Assembly (NCBI RefSeq): GCF_029407905.1 | Contig: NC_073634.1 | Location: 24,069,501-24,133,500, forward strand | Length of the DNA stretch: 64,000 nt | Source of the DNA: Bubalus kerabau | Lineage: Eukaryota > Chordata > Mammalia > Artiodactyla > Bovidae | Direction of reading: 5' to 3' | Made by a program: the position numbers and the translations under genes | Shown here: piece after piece, positions 11,248 to 22,904 of the stretch | Position numbering within the stretch: position 1 is the first letter of the stretch | How the letters are laid out: each line of letters starts with the position of its first letter | Notes under the pieces: model-generated | Database searches by the model: none | The model's input: the letters and a program-made list of their open reading frames with translations, nothing else | What the model was told of the DNA's origin: nothing

Positions 11248-12019
11248 GTGATTTTAATCTTGTAATTTGTTAACGTGGTGTGTCACATTGATTGATTTGC
11301 AGATATTGAAGAATCCTTGCATCCCTGGGATAAAGCCCACTTGTTCATGATGTATGATCTTTTTAATATGTTGTTGGATCCTGTTTGCTAGATTTTTTTT
11401 GAGGATTTTTGCATCTATGTTCATCAGTGATATTGGCCTGTAGTTTTCTTTTTTTGTGGCATCTTTGTCTGGTTTTGGTATTAGGGTGATGGTGGCCTCA
11501 TAGAATGAGTTTGGAAGTTTACCTTCCTCTGCAATTTTCTGGAAGAGTTTGAGTAGGATAGGTGTTAGCTCTTCTCTAAATTTTTGGTAGAATTCAGCTG
11601 TGAAGCTGTCTGGTCCTGGGCTTTTGTTTGTTGGAAGATTTCTGATTATGGTTTCGATTTCTGTGCTTCTGATGTATCTGTTAAGATTTTCTGTTTTTTC
11701 CTGGTTCAGTTTTGGAAAGTTCTAAGAATTTGTCCATTTCTTCCAAGTTGTCCATTTTATTGGTATATAGTTGCTGATAGTAGTCTCTTATGATCCTTTG
11801 TATTTCTGTGTTGTCTGTTGTGATTTCTCCATTTTCATTTTTAATTTTGTTGATTTGATTCTTATCCCTTTGTTTCTTGATGAGTCTGGTTAATGGTTTG
11901 TCTATTTTATCTTCTCAAAGAACCAGCTTTTAGCTTTGTTGATTTTTGCTACAGTCTCCTTTGTTTCTTTTGCATTTATCTCTGCCCTAATTTTTGTGAT
12001 TTCTTTCCTTCTACAAACC

Positions 12020-12609
12020 CTTCAGTTCAGTTCAGTTCAGTGGCTCAGTTGTGTCCAACTCTTTGCAACCCCATGAATCGCAGCACGCCAGGCCTCCCTG
12101 TCCATCACCAACTCCCAGATTTCACTCAAACTCATGTCCATCAAGTCAAGTGATGCCATCCAGCCATCTCATCCTCTGTCGTCCCCTTCTCCTCCTGCCC
12201 CCAATCCCTCCCAGCATCAGAGTCTTTTCCAATGAGTCAACTCTTCACATGAGGTGGCCAAAGTACTGGAGTTTCAGCTTCAGCATCATTCCTTCCAAAG
12301 AAATCCAGGGCTGATCTCCTTCAGAATGGACTGGTTGGATCTCCTTGCAGTCCAAGGGGCTCTCAAGTGTCTTCTCCAACACCACAGTTCAAAAGCATCA
12401 ATTCTTCGGCGCTCAGCTTTCTTCACAGTCCAATTCTCACATCCATACATGACCACTGGAAAAACCATAGCCTTGACTAGATGGACCTTTGTTGGCAAAG
12501 TAATGTCTCTGCTTTTCAATATGCATAACTAGGTTGGTCATAACTTTCCTTCCAAGGAGTAAGCGTCTTTTAATTTCATGGCTGCAGTCACCATCTGCAG
12601 TGATTTTGG
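12020..12609 (-). mobile_element. BovB LINE fragment inside the L1
   Basis: A 5'-truncated minus-strand BovB. The 3' terminal repeat (ttcagttcagttcagttcag) is at 12021, and the RT C-terminal segment MYGCENWTVKKAERRR is in the frame 12286-12519 (-). L1 sequence runs up to tctacaaaccc on the left and resumes with ttcttcatttcttcc on the right. No convincing target-site duplication is visible. The nesting shows this BovB copy inserted after the L1. Confidence 0.88.
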
Positions 12610-12833
12610 GTTCTTCATTTCTTCCTTTTCTAGTTGCTTTAGGTGTAGAGTTAGGTTATTTATTTGATTTCTCTCCTATTTCTTGAGGTTGGTTTGTATT
12701 GCTATGAACCTTCCCCTTAGCACTGCTTTTACTGAATCCTGTAGGTTTTGGGTTGTTGTGTTTTCATTTTCATTCATTTCTATGTGTATTTTGATTTCTT
12801 CTGTGATTTGTTGGTTATTCAAAAGTGTGTTGT

Positions 12834-13590
12834 TTAGCCTCCATATGTTTGTATTTTTAATAGTTTTTTTTTCCTGTAGTTGACATCTAATCTTATTGCA
12901 TTGTGATCAGAAAAGATGCTTGAGATGATTTCAGTTTTTTTTAATTTACCAAGACTAGATTTATGGCCCAGGATGTGATCTATCCTGGAGAACATTCCAT
13001 GTGCACTTGAGAAAAAGGTGAACTTCATTGTTTTAGGGTGAAATGTCCTATAGATATCAATTAGGTCTAACTGGTCCTACAACTGGTCCATTGTATCATT
13101 TAAAATTTGTGTTTCCTTGCTAATTTTCTGTTTAGTTGATCTATCCATAGATGTGAGTGGGGTATTAAAGTCTCCCACTATTATTGTGTTACTGTTAATT
13201 TCCCCTTTCATTTTGTTAGCATTTGCCTTACATATTGTGGTGTTCCTATGTTGGGTGCATATATATTTATAATTGTTATATCTTCTTTTTGTGTGGATGC
13301 TTTGATCATTATGTAGTGTCTTTCTTTGTTTCTTTTCACAGCCTTTATTTCAAAGTCTATTTTATCTGACATGAGTATTGCTACACCTGCTTTCTTTTGG
13401 TCTCCATTTGAGTGAAATATCTTTTTCCAGCCTTTCACTTTCAGTCTGTATATGTCCCTAGGTTTGAGGTGGGTCTCTTGTAGACAGCATATATAGGGGT
13501 CTTGTTTTTGTATCCATTCACCCAGTCTTTGTCTTTTGGTTGGGGCATTCAACCCATTTACATTTAAAGGTAATTCTTGATAAGTATGAT
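12834..13590 (-). pseudogene. L1 ORF2 endonuclease domain (broken)
   Basis: The N-terminal APE-like endonuclease of L1 ORF2p. The segment 13208-13552 (-) carries the catalytic CLQETHL box and the IINIYAPN box. The segment 12834-13028 (-) carries the C-terminal SDHNAI box with the catalytic His. The two are separated by frame breaks, so the enzyme is inactive. Confidence 0.85.
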
Positions 13591-13652
13591 CCCATTGCCA
13601 TTTACTTTGTTGTTTTGGGTTTGAGTTTATAAACCTTTTCTGTGTTTCCTGT

Positions 13653-14739
13653 CTAGAGAAGATCCTTTAGCATTTGTTGAAGAGCTGATTTGGTGGTCCT
13701 GAATTCTCTCAGCTTTTGCTTGTCTGTAAAGCTTTTGATTTTTCCATCATATTTGAATGAGATCCTTGCTGGGTACAGTAATCTGGATTGTAGGTTTTTC
13801 TCTTTCATCACTTTAAGGATGTCCTGCCATTCCCTTCTGGCATGAAGAGTTACTATTGAAAGATAAGCTGTTATCCTTATGGGGATCCCCTTGTGGGCTA
13901 TTTGTTGTCTTTCCCTTGCTGCTTTTAATATTTGTTCTTTGTGTTTGATCTTTGTTAATTTGATTAATATATGTCTTGGGGTGTTTTGCCTTGGGTTTAT
14001 CCTATTTGGGACTCTCTGGGTTTCTTGGATCTCTGTGGCTATTTCCTTCCCCATTTTAGGGACATTTTCAACTATTATCCCCTCAAGTATTTTCTCATGG
14101 CCTTTCTTTTTGCCTTCTTCTTCTGGGACTTTCGAATGTTGAGGTGTTTACCATTGTCCCAGAGGTCTCTGAGGTTGTCCTCATTTCTTTTTTCCTCTCT
14201 GCTTCATTTATTTCTACTATTCTATCTTCCACCTCACTTATCCTATCTTCTGCCTCAGTTATTCTACCGTTGGTTCCCTCCAGAGTGCTTTTGATCTCAG
14301 TTATTGCATTATTCATTATTGACTGACTCTTTTTTATTTTTTCTAGGTCCTTGTTAAACTTTTATTGCATCTTCTCAATCCTTGTCTCCAGACTATTTAC
14401 CTGTAACTCCATTTTGTTTTCAAATTTTTGGATCATTTTTACTATCATTATTCTGAATTCTTTGTCAGGTAGACTCCCTATCTCCTCCTCTTTTGTTTGG
14501 TTTAGCATGCTTTTATCATGTTCCTTTACCTGCTGAATATTTCTCTGCCTTTTCATCTTATTTAGGTTGCTGTGTTTGGGGTGGCTTTTCTGTATGCTGG
14601 AAGTTTGTGGTTCCTCTTTATTGTGCACATTCCTCCTTGTGGGTGGGGTTGGCTGACTGGCTTTCAAGGTTTCATGGTTAGGGAAGCTTGTGTCAGTGTT
14701 CTGGTGGGTGGAGCTGGATCTCTTCTCTCTGGCGTGCAA
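13653..14739 (-). pseudogene. L1 ORF1 (RNA-binding protein) with frame breaks
   Basis: Three collinear pieces of L1 ORF1p. 14362-14739 (-) is the N-terminal region. 14095-14316 (-) is the coiled coil, with the heptad-like RISEVEDRIVEINEAERKKE. 13653-14054 (-) is the RRM and C-terminal nucleic-acid-binding domain, with the ILIKLTKIKHKEQILKAAR and RLLYPARISF boxes. The breaks between them destroy the ORF. Confidence 0.85.
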
Positions 14740-17235
14740 TGAAGTGTCCAGTAGTGAGTTTTGAGGTGTCTATGGGTCTGGTGTGACTTTTGGCCACCTG
14801 TATTTTTGTGCTCAGGTTATGTTCTTGTGTTGTTGGAGAATTAACTTGGTATGTCTTGCTCTTAAACTTATTGGCTCTTGGGTGGAGCTTGGTTTCATTG
14901 TAGGTATGAAGGCTTTTGGATGAGCTCTTGTTGATTGTTGGTCCCTGGAGTCAGGAGTTTTCTGGTGTTCTCAAGTTTTGGATTTAGGCCTCCTGCCTCT
15001 GGCTTTCAGTCTTATTCTTATAAGAATAGCCTAAGACTTCTCCATTCATACAGCACTGATGGTAAAACATCTAGGTTAATGGTGAAAAGATTCTCAGTGA
15101 GGGACTCCCAGAGAGGTTCACAGAGTTACATGAAGAAGAGAAGAGGGAGATGGGAGATAGAGGTGACCATGAGGAAAAGAGGGGGAATCAAAAGGGGAGA
15201 GAGCAGTCTAGCCAGTAATAAATTCCCTATTTGCTCTCCACAGTCTGGAACACCCAAAGAGATTCACAGAGTTAAGTAGAGAAGAGAAGGGGGAGGGAGG
15301 AGATAGAGGTGATTTGGGGGAGAAAAAGGAGAGTCAAAAAGGGAGAGAGCAATCAACCCAGTAATCACACTCCTAAGTAAAAATGGGTACTAAAGATTGG
15401 ATTCTTAAAGGTATAGAATTGATAACAAATACCAAAAAGTAAAGATTAAAAATCTAGAATAGAGGTTAGACTCTCAAAAATACAATATTAACAAAACAAA
15501 ACAATCACAAAAGTTATATAAAAAAATATGAAATTTGCTTTAAACATAGGGTCTTTTTTTTTTTCAAAGTAATAGGTTTTAAAAATGAAAAAGGAGTAAT
15601 AAAGCACTTAAAAATTAAAAAATTATAATAGTAAATATATCTAGGAATTTCTCTGGAGCTGTTGAGAGCAGTGTGTGTCAATTCGGTTTCAGATAGTTCC
15701 TTGTTCCACCTTATACTTCTTCTCAAGGTCTATAGGTCCCTTCCAATGTAGCCAGTGGAAGGCTACATTAAAATCCTGGGTTTAATGTAGGGTTTTAATC
15801 TGTTGCACCTGTCCCTTCCAAAGCCGTTCTCTCTTGTTTGTTTGTTTTGGCTTCCTCTGTTTGCAAGTCTCTTCAGTGTCTAACTTCTGCCCTGACCCAA
15901 GGGGGCAACAAAGTGGTCATTTATTTAGGCACACTTGTTCAATTGTGCTGCAGAGAGGGAGGAACACTGCAAACAAATATCACTGGCGTGTGTGGGGAGT
16001 GCTCACAGTGTCTGGGCCACACTGGTTTTGCCCCCACTCAGGGCATGTGTGCTTTCTCAGTCTACACTGCTCAGGCTCCAGGGTGCTCTGCAGGAACTGT
16101 CTAAAGAGGGCCCTGGGTTGTGTGCACTTCCCAGATCTATGCTGCTCAGGTTCAGGTTCTCGGGTACTCCACAAAGGCACAGACTTGGTTGGGCCTGCTT
16201 TTTGTGCCCTTCCCAGGTCCTAGCAGCTCAGGCGATGAGCTGCTAGGTGTTTGGTGAGTGCACTCTTCCCAGGTGGGGCGGTGTGTCTTACCACCTCCCG
16301 GGTCCCAGCTGCTTGGTTTCCTGGGTGTGCAGCATGAGCGCTGTCTCAAGTGTGCTATGTGTCTCCTCTGGAGAGCTGATCTCTGGCTGCGACCTTCCTG
16401 GCGGACGTCAGCCATCCAGGATCCCAGGAAGACTTGGTTAGCATCTGGGAGCCTGCTCGAAGTTTGGTAGGGGATGCCTGTCTCTGGGGCCAAGTTTGCC
16501 CCTTGCCTTCTGGCTCTGGCTGTGACCCGCCTGCCTCCCTGCCTCCGGCGGGGGATGGGCCGGTCTGCTGCCAACTAGCTCTTCTCTGGTATTTGCTCAG
16601 TCCTTTGTTCAGTGAGCGGGGCCGGCAGTGTCTTAGGTTAGAGCTTTTCATGGGAAAGTTCTCTCTCTCTCTCCTCTTTTTTTTTTTTTTCCTCTCTCTC
16701 TGGCTATCCCACAGTTTGCGTTGCTGTCTCACATTAGCTCCCTCAGATTGCCCTCAAGGCATTCAGGCCCAGGCGTTAGCAGTGCAGCCTGTGCCTCCCT
16801 GTTCAGCCCCTGCTTGCTGGTGGTGGGACGTGAGCATCTGGGCTATTTCTCCGCTGGGAGTTGGAGTTAGGTGCGTAATCTGTGGGTTTTATTTATTTAT
16901 TTTTTTCCTCCCGGTTATGTTGCCCTCTGAGATTCCAAAACTCCCACAGACCTGCCGGTGAGAAGGTTTCCTGGTATTTGGAAACTTTTCCTCTTTTAAG
17001 TTTCCCTCCCCAGGATAGGTATCCATCCCTAACTGTTTTGCCTGTTTTTTTATCTTTTATATTTTGTCCTACCTCCTTTTGAAGACAATGGACTGCCTTT
17101 CTGGGTGCCTGGTGTCCTCCGCCAGCATTCAGAAGTTGTTTTGTGGTATTTGCTCAGCTTTCAAATGATCTTTTGATGAATTTGTGGGGGAGAAAGTGGT
17201 CTCCCTGTCCTATTCCTCCACCATCTTCTAACTCC
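14740..17235 (-). promoter_or_regulatory. L1 5' UTR / internal promoter region
   Basis: About 2.5 kb upstream of L1 ORF1. The part at 15880-16880 is relatively GC-rich and CpG-containing, as expected of a bovine L1 5' UTR that carries the internal promoter. A T-rich/CT run is at 16660-16705. No cellular exon was recognised; the ORFs here are frame noise. Confidence 0.7.
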
Positions 17236-17250
17236 ATGATGTACATTTTA
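17236..17250. repeat. L1 target-site duplication, right copy
   Basis: An exact copy of the 15-bp sequence at 8830-8844, directly adjacent to the L1 5' end. Confidence 0.92.
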
Positions 17251-18204
17251 AAACATACTGGCTCTCTTATAAGTAATAAATTTACCAATTAGGCAACATT
17301 TTTGAAAAGAAAAAAGTGTTTTTTAAATATCTCACTGAATAATGTAGACAGCTCACAAATAAAATAGGGGAAGTAGCTATACTAGGAATCCCAGTGCCCT
17401 GTAAATGTTTTTATTTAATTATTAAAGAAAGAAAAAAGACTTTAAGATCTTGACATTTCAAAACAATGATGTACGGAATAGCATAGACTCTTGAATGGTT
17501 TTCCCTTGTACACAATTCTTTTTGTTGGTTTTTTATACCAGAGACTACATCTTCCCCTGTGTGATCAGTGCTTTATTTTATCCTTTTTCATTAGGAAGCT
17601 CAAATATGGGCTTATGATTTGCCACAAAAGAGGGAAGAAAGAGGCCTCCTTTCCACACACACATAAACCTTCTGAAAATAATTGAAGGAGGACAAGAGGA
17701 TAAATTCACTGGATAGAAAAAAAGAAAAGACTAGGTTGTTTGATGGAGAGTTTAGTTACTGCATAGCTTCTCTTTAGTTGCCCTCCATAAGGTATAATTC
17801 CTCTGAAGATCAGCTTTTCCACATCATTAAGCCACTTGCATCTATGCTGTTGCCACTGTTCATGAGCTACACTGAGAGCAAACAGCACCTGTAGGAATGG
17901 GGCTTCTTCTGGTTTTACCTGCTTTAAGGATAAAATTCTAACTTCCAAAATATTATATCTGACTGGGTATATCCTTCTTACAGTTACCCTTGGAGACAGA
18001 ATTTGCTGGGAGAGTTTAGTTTGCTAGAACACGTGGGTGAAACACATTAACTTAGTACTTTGGGTGTCCAGACAACCAACTGGAGCACAATGGGAAGCTG
18101 GTATTTTAGAACACTTAGTTGAAAAGCATGTTCCTCACTAACTAAAAATAGGCTTTTAGGTGACAAATTATACTTGAGTTATTCCCTATTATTTAATTAG
18201 TATG
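17251..18204. other. Intergenic, no gene recognised
   Basis: AT-rich sequence after the L1. Its first part would be the ancestral downstream flank of TTC39D. No repeat or exon was recognised. Confidence 0.4.
17275..17280 (+). terminator. TTC39D: Candidate poly(A) signal displaced from TTC39D
   Basis: AATAAA on the plus strand, 25 bp past the right L1 target-site duplication. Before the L1 inserted it would have lain about 280 nt after the TTC39D stop codon, a normal 3' UTR distance. This is inferred from position only. A second AATAAA lies near 17358. Confidence 0.4.
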
Positions 18205-18400
18205 ATACAGTGGTTAAGAGGGCAGGCTTTGACCTGCCTACCTGGGTTTGTATTCTAGCTCTGTCACTAACTAGCTAGGTGGCCTTGGGCTTTTGTGACT
18301 CAGTTTCGTTAGCTGTAAAATAAGGACAATGGTTTATATGTTCATTAAGATTGAGTTAATAGCATTTTTATTATTACTACTGCTACTATTAGTAAGGATA
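18205..18400 (+). mobile_element. MIR SINE
   Basis: Plus-strand MIR. The tRNA-derived start is at 18210 (cagtggttaagagggcaggc) and the core at 18250-18330 includes tagctctgtcactaactagc and the 'gtgactcagtttc' region. It is diverged, as expected for a pre-eutherian element. Confidence 0.85.
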
Positions 18401-18599
18401 GTAATACACTGTAGTCTTCAGTGCAGTGGATTTAAATTACTTTCTTGAAAAAAGCAAAGGTCCCTTTGTTACCTGATTTGCCAATTTAAAATTTGACCTA
18501 TCAATTTGCTTTTTCTGTTCTTAGTTTATCTTGGTCTCTTATGAAGTAAGTAACTCTTTGCTTAAATTATTGTTTTCTGTTTTGTCCCAGATTTTCCCA

Positions 18600-18735
18600 A
18601 AGAACAGTAAATTTATTAATTGGCTAAACAAATCTATGCTGAATGCCTGTTATATGCAGGCATTGAACAAGGTTCTGAGAATATAAAGACAAAACAGGCT
18701 CTCTCTCTTGAGGATTTTATTAGGGAGATAAATTA
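18600..18735 (+). mobile_element. L2 LINE 3' fragment
   Basis: Diverged L2-like sequence on the plus strand, resembling the 'tgaatgcctgttatatgcaggcattg..aagacaaaacaggct' part of the L2 3' end. The stretch from 18736 to 19600 shows nothing recognisable. Confidence 0.55.
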
Positions 18736-19601
18736 GAAAAGGATTTTGTTGGGGTGGAAACACTTGAAATAGTTGTTTAAACAGAAAGGAGTTTATTTGT
18801 CCCAAATAAAATAGGTAGGTAGTTCAGGTCTGCTGTGGATCTTTTTATTTCTTTTATCTTTCTGTGTGGCATGTAGCTCTTATGTATATTTCCTCAGTGC
18901 AAAGTGGCTACCATACATCCAGGCAGGCTGGAGGAGAAATGATCAAAGGATCAAAAAGGTTTTTGCCTCCTTAGGAGAATTTTCTGTTTTATTTTGGAAT
19001 GGACAGCTTTCTTAGGTACTTTTGTGTATGTCTCACTGGCCAGAAGTATTCCTGTGGTCACTTTTACTGTCAAGGGAAGCTGAAGATTTTTAGCTTTCAA
19101 GCCTCATTAGGAGGTTGTGGGAAAGGATTGTTAAATGAACCAACCTACAGTAACTGCCAAAATATAAATGTGAATAACAACAAGCTATAAAATGGTATCA
19201 GAGGGCACAGTTGAAAAGGGGGCAAGGTGACAGTGAGCTCTTGAAATCACCTGGAGAAGTCTGTATGGAGATCCAACTAGAAATCCTGCAACTGGCATTT
19301 CCTTGACATTGGTACTCACAGTCCTGGTTCTGGCCTTTAACTGGCCCAACAGTTGACTAGACACATTGAGACTGATTCTCACCAAACTCGCAAGAGATTA
19401 AGGTATAATTTACTCTGCTAATTTATTCATTTATCAGTAGGGACTATTCCAGAGTCAAAAACTCAAATTTCCTATAGGAATTAGGCAGGAAATGTTAAAC
19501 ACATGAATCAGCCAAGTGTGTAAAATAGTAAAAGTGGTGGAAACTAGTTGTAAAGAAGAGAGAAAACCTATCTGAAGGCTTTCAAATTAAAAGACAAAAT
19601 T

Positions 19602-19735
19602 TAGGGACCTCCCTGGTGGTCCAGTGGTTAAAACTGCCATGTTTCCAGTGCAGAGGGCATGGGTTTAATCCCTGGCCAAGGAAGTAAGATCCCATGTGCC
19701 ACATGGCACAGCCAAAGGAGCAGAGAATGTGAGAG
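19602..19735 (+). mobile_element. CHR-type SINE
   Basis: Plus-strand CHR SINE with the tRNA-like head gggacctccctggtggtcca at 19604 and the body gcatgggtttaatccctggc. The tail is short and decayed. Confidence 0.8.
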
Positions 19736-20225
19736 AAAGGATATCAACTGGGGATGAGAGGCTCCAGGGGGAACAAGGATAAGAGTTGACCAGGGAAAGG
19801 AAAAGCCACACCCTCTGAACTCACTGAGGACAAGATACAGGAGAGGGTCTGTCTGAGAACTTGTGTAGGTAATGGGCTGGGTTCAGTTTGCTAGAAGTCA
19901 GTGATTTGTATCAGCAAATCTGGTAATGAGCCTTTAGTTAGGAGACTAAAGGGAGAGGGGAGAGATGGGAGGGAAGTGGCCCTGTCTCACTCATGGCTTT
20001 ATTTTATTTTATTTTCACTCATGGCTTTAAAGGGGCTAACTTGAGGGGTAAGCTCGAGGCTAGCAACTACCTGTAGAATTTTATGTATATAAAATAGAGG
20101 CCAAAGTCTTTCATTCTGCAATATAGACACTAGGCTTAAAATGCACATGACCCATTGTCACAAATATCTCTTTGGGGCTGAGTTTTTAGGAATTCAAATA
20201 TTTTCCTTCACATTACAGTAACAAT

Positions 20226-20507
20226 CGGAGAAGGCAATGGCATCCCACTCCAGTACTCTTGCCTGGAAAATCCCATGGATGGAGGAGCCTGGCAGGCTGC
20301 AGTCCATGGCGTCGCTAAGAGTCAGACACGACTGAGCGACTTCATTTTCCCTTTTCACTTTCATGCATTGGAGAAGGAAATGGCAACCCACTCCAGTGTT
20401 CTTGCCTGGAGAATCCCAGGGACAGGGGAGCCTGGTGGGCTGCTGTCTATGGGGTCGCACACAGTCAGACATGACTGAAGTGACTTAGCAGCAGCAGCAG
20501 CAGCACA
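20226..20507 (+). mobile_element. BovA2 SINE (dimeric)
   Basis: Two head-to-tail BovB-derived A units (20226-20365 and 20366-20507) joined by ttcacttt. Each contains cccactccagt and gactgagcgac/gactgaagtgac. The element ends in (agc)n at 20489-20504. The flanks agtaacaat and aataacaat suggest a short target-site duplication. Confidence 0.9.
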
Positions 20508-20657
20508 ATAACAATAATAATTACTATTTATATTAGTTCTTTGTAGATTTATAGAGGACTTAGAGGTTAGATTAGATTTTGTAGATTAGATGGCAAAATA
20601 CTATCTACAAAAGCTACCTTAATATCATAAGCCAATCATTCAGTGAGTGAAGGTTTG

Positions 20658-20865
20658 AAGTGAAGTGAAGTCGCTCAGTGTGTCCAACTCTTTGCAATCC
20701 CATGGACTGTAGTCTACCAGGCTTCTCTGTCCATGGGATTTTCCAGGCAAAAGTACTGGAGTGGGTTGCCATTTCCTTCTCCAGGGGATCTTCCTGACCC
20801 AGGGATCAAACCAAGGTCTCCTGCATTGCAGGCAGACGCTTACCCTCTGAGCCACCAGGGAAGCC
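20658..20865 (-). mobile_element. Bov-tA SINE with 14-bp TSD
   Basis: Minus-strand Bov-tA: (gtgaa)n-type tail at the left and the tRNA-Glu-like head at 20865 (gccaccagggaagc on plus). An exact target-site duplication, tgagtgaaggtttg, flanks it at 20644-20657 and 20866-20879. Confidence 0.93.
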
Positions 20866-21454
20866 TGAGTGAAGGTTTGGGTAAGGATTATTTGAAATGA
20901 TAATATTAGAAACAGTACACTTCAAGGATTATATGGAACCCAAATCCCAAGTTGTGAGGGGAAAAACTGGTTAACTGTTGGTATTTCCTGTATTGTTTGA
21001 CAGTCCTCTAACTCAGTTTTTTTAAATCTACATTTGCAGATTTGCAGGAACTCAAATTTACCACCTTGCACCATTTTTCAGGATCATAGTCTGGAAAAAT
21101 TCTGGACCATTCCAGAAGCCAACCAAGTACATGACCAGATTTGTGATGGAAGCAAGTCCCTTGTACTTTTCTATGTGGGCGTTAATTCAGCCCTATCCTA
21201 GGCTTTTCTTTCCAGCTTCTGTACCCTCCTCAGTTCAGTTCAATCGGTCAGTCGTGTCCAACTCTTTGCGACCCCATGAACTGTAGCACGCCAGGCCTCC
21301 CTGTCCATCAGCAACTCCTGGAGTCCACCTAAACCCATGTACATTGTGTCAGTGATGGCATCCAACCATCTCATCCTCTGTCGTCCCCTTCTCCTGCCCT
21401 CAGTCTTTCCCAGCATCAGGGTCTTTTCCAATGAGTCAGCTCTTCACATCAGGT

Positions 21455-21666
21455 GAAGTGAAGTGAAGTTGCTCAGTCATGTCTGACTCTTTGCGACCCC
21501 ATGGACTGTAGCCTTCCAGGTTCCTCCGTCCCTGGGATTCTCCAGGCAGGAATACTGGAGTGGGTTGCAATTTCCTTCTCCAGGAGATCTTCCCAACCCA
21601 GGGATCAAACCCGGGTCTCCCATATTGCAGGCAGACGCTTTACCATCTGAGCCACCAGGGAAGCTC
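21455..21666 (-). mobile_element. Bov-tA SINE nested in BovB
   Basis: Minus-strand Bov-tA with tail gtgaagtgaagtgaagttgc at 21454 and head at 21660 (ccaccagggaagct). Compared with other BovB copies here, about 15 bp of BovB are missing at the insertion point and no clear target-site duplication is seen. The insertion was therefore probably accompanied by a small deletion. Confidence 0.88.
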
Positions 21667-21942
21667 TAAGTTTCAGCTTCAACATCAGTCCCTCCAATGA
21701 ACACCCAGGACTGATCTCCTTTAGGATGGACTGGTTGGATCTCCTTGAGAGTCCAAAGGACTCTCAAAAGTCTTCTCCAACACCACAGTTCAAAAGCATC
21801 AATTCTTCAGCACTTAGCTTTCTTTATAGTCCAACTCTCACATCCATACATGACCACTGGAAATACCATAGCCTGGACTAGATGGACCTTTGTTGGTAAA
21901 GTAATATCTCTGCTTTTTAATATGCTGTCTAGGTTGGTCATA

Positions 21943-22075
21943 AATGGCAACCCACTCCAGTACTCTTGCCTAGAAAATCCCATGGATGGAGGAGCTTGGT
22001 GCAGGCTACTGTCCATGGGGTCACAAAGAATCAGGCACAACTGAGCGACTTCACTTTCTTTCTTTCTTCTTTCTT
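21943..22075 (+). mobile_element. BovA-type SINE nested in BovB, 15-bp TSD
   Basis: A plus-strand BovA unit ending in a (CTTT)n-like tail at 22055-22075. A perfect 15-bp target-site duplication, tctaggttggtcata, is present at 21928-21942 and 22076-22090, both made of BovB sequence. Confidence 0.9.
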
Positions 22076-22904
22076 TCTAGGTTGGTCATACCTTTCCTTC
22101 CAAGGAGCAAGCATCTTAATTTCATGGCTGCAGTCACCATCTGTAGTTATTTTGGAGCCCAGGAATATAAAGTCAGCCACTGTTTCCACTGTTTCCCCAT
22201 GAAGTGATGGGACCAGATGCCACGATCTTAGTTTTCTAAATGTTGAGCTTTAAGCCAACTTTTTCCACTCTCCTCTTTCACTTTCATCAAGAGGCTCTTT
22301 AGTTCTTCACTTTCTGGCATAAGGGTGGTGTCATCTGCATATCTGAGGTTATTGATATTTCTCTGGGCAATCTTGCTTCCAACTTGTGCTTCCTCCAGCC
22401 TAGTGTTTCTCATGATGTACTCTGCATATAAGTGAAATAAGCAGGGTGACAATATACAGCCTTGACGTACTCATTTTCCTATTTAGAACCAGTCTGTTGT
22501 TTCATGTCCAGTTCTAACTGTTGCTTCCTGACCTGTATACAGGTTTCTCAAGAGGCAGGTCAGGTGGTTTGGTATTCCCATCTCCTGAAGAATTTTCCAC
22601 AGTTTATTGTGATCCACGCAGTCAAAGGCTTTGGCATCAGGACTGTAGCAAAGACACATCTCAAGAGTAGGCATCTTAACTGCCTTACTACAGGGCAAAC
22701 AGGAAATACATTGGTTCTATATCTCTTCCCCAAGGCAATGTCACCTCACACTTCTAGAGTTTTAGGATTTACATGAAGGATTGATTCATGGCAAAATTGG
22801 AATTCCATTTCTACTCCAGAGGAGGAAGTGGCACAAGTCTTTCTTCTTAAAATTTTTATTTTAAAATGTCCATCAGTAATGGCAATGAATGGGGGGACCC
22901 TCGC

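Larger units (their letters stand above)
8845..17235 (-). mobile_element. Full-length ruminant L1 (interrupted by BovB)
   Basis: A minus-strand, full-length L1. Left end: poly(T), the element's A tail, then the ruminant L1 3' UTR (attggaggctaattacttta). Right end: tcctccaccatcttctaact, the reverse complement of the canonical L1 5' start. The 15-bp TSDs at 8830 and 17236 match perfectly. Order on the element strand is 5' UTR (about 17235-14740), ORF1 (about 14739-13653), ORF2 (about 13590-9400) and 3' UTR. The element proper is about 7.8 kb, plus a ~590-bp BovB at 12020-12609. ORF1 and ORF2 are both broken by stops and frameshifts, so it is not mobile. The exact TSD indicates a comparatively recent, lineage-restricted insertion. 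Confidence 0.93.
21231..22637 (-). mobile_element. BovB LINE with two nested SINEs
   Basis: Minus-strand BovB, 5'-truncated near 22637, with its 3' terminus at about 21232. RT remnants are at 22228-22452 (-), with RYADD in the context NNLRYADDTTL, and at 21807-22040 (-), with MYGCESWTIKK. It is interrupted by a minus-strand Bov-tA at 21455-21666 and a plus-strand BovA unit at 21943-22075. The coding frame is broken throughout. Confidence 0.9.

Noticed and set aside
15834..16961. Several 100-175 codon frames in the GC-rich region
   Set aside because: They lie in the L1 5' UTR and overlap each other on both strands; consistent with GC-rich frame noise, not genes.
16600..17100. CpG-containing segment considered as a cellular CpG-island promoter
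   Set aside because: It is the 5' UTR of the full-length L1, bounded by the 15-bp target-site duplication.
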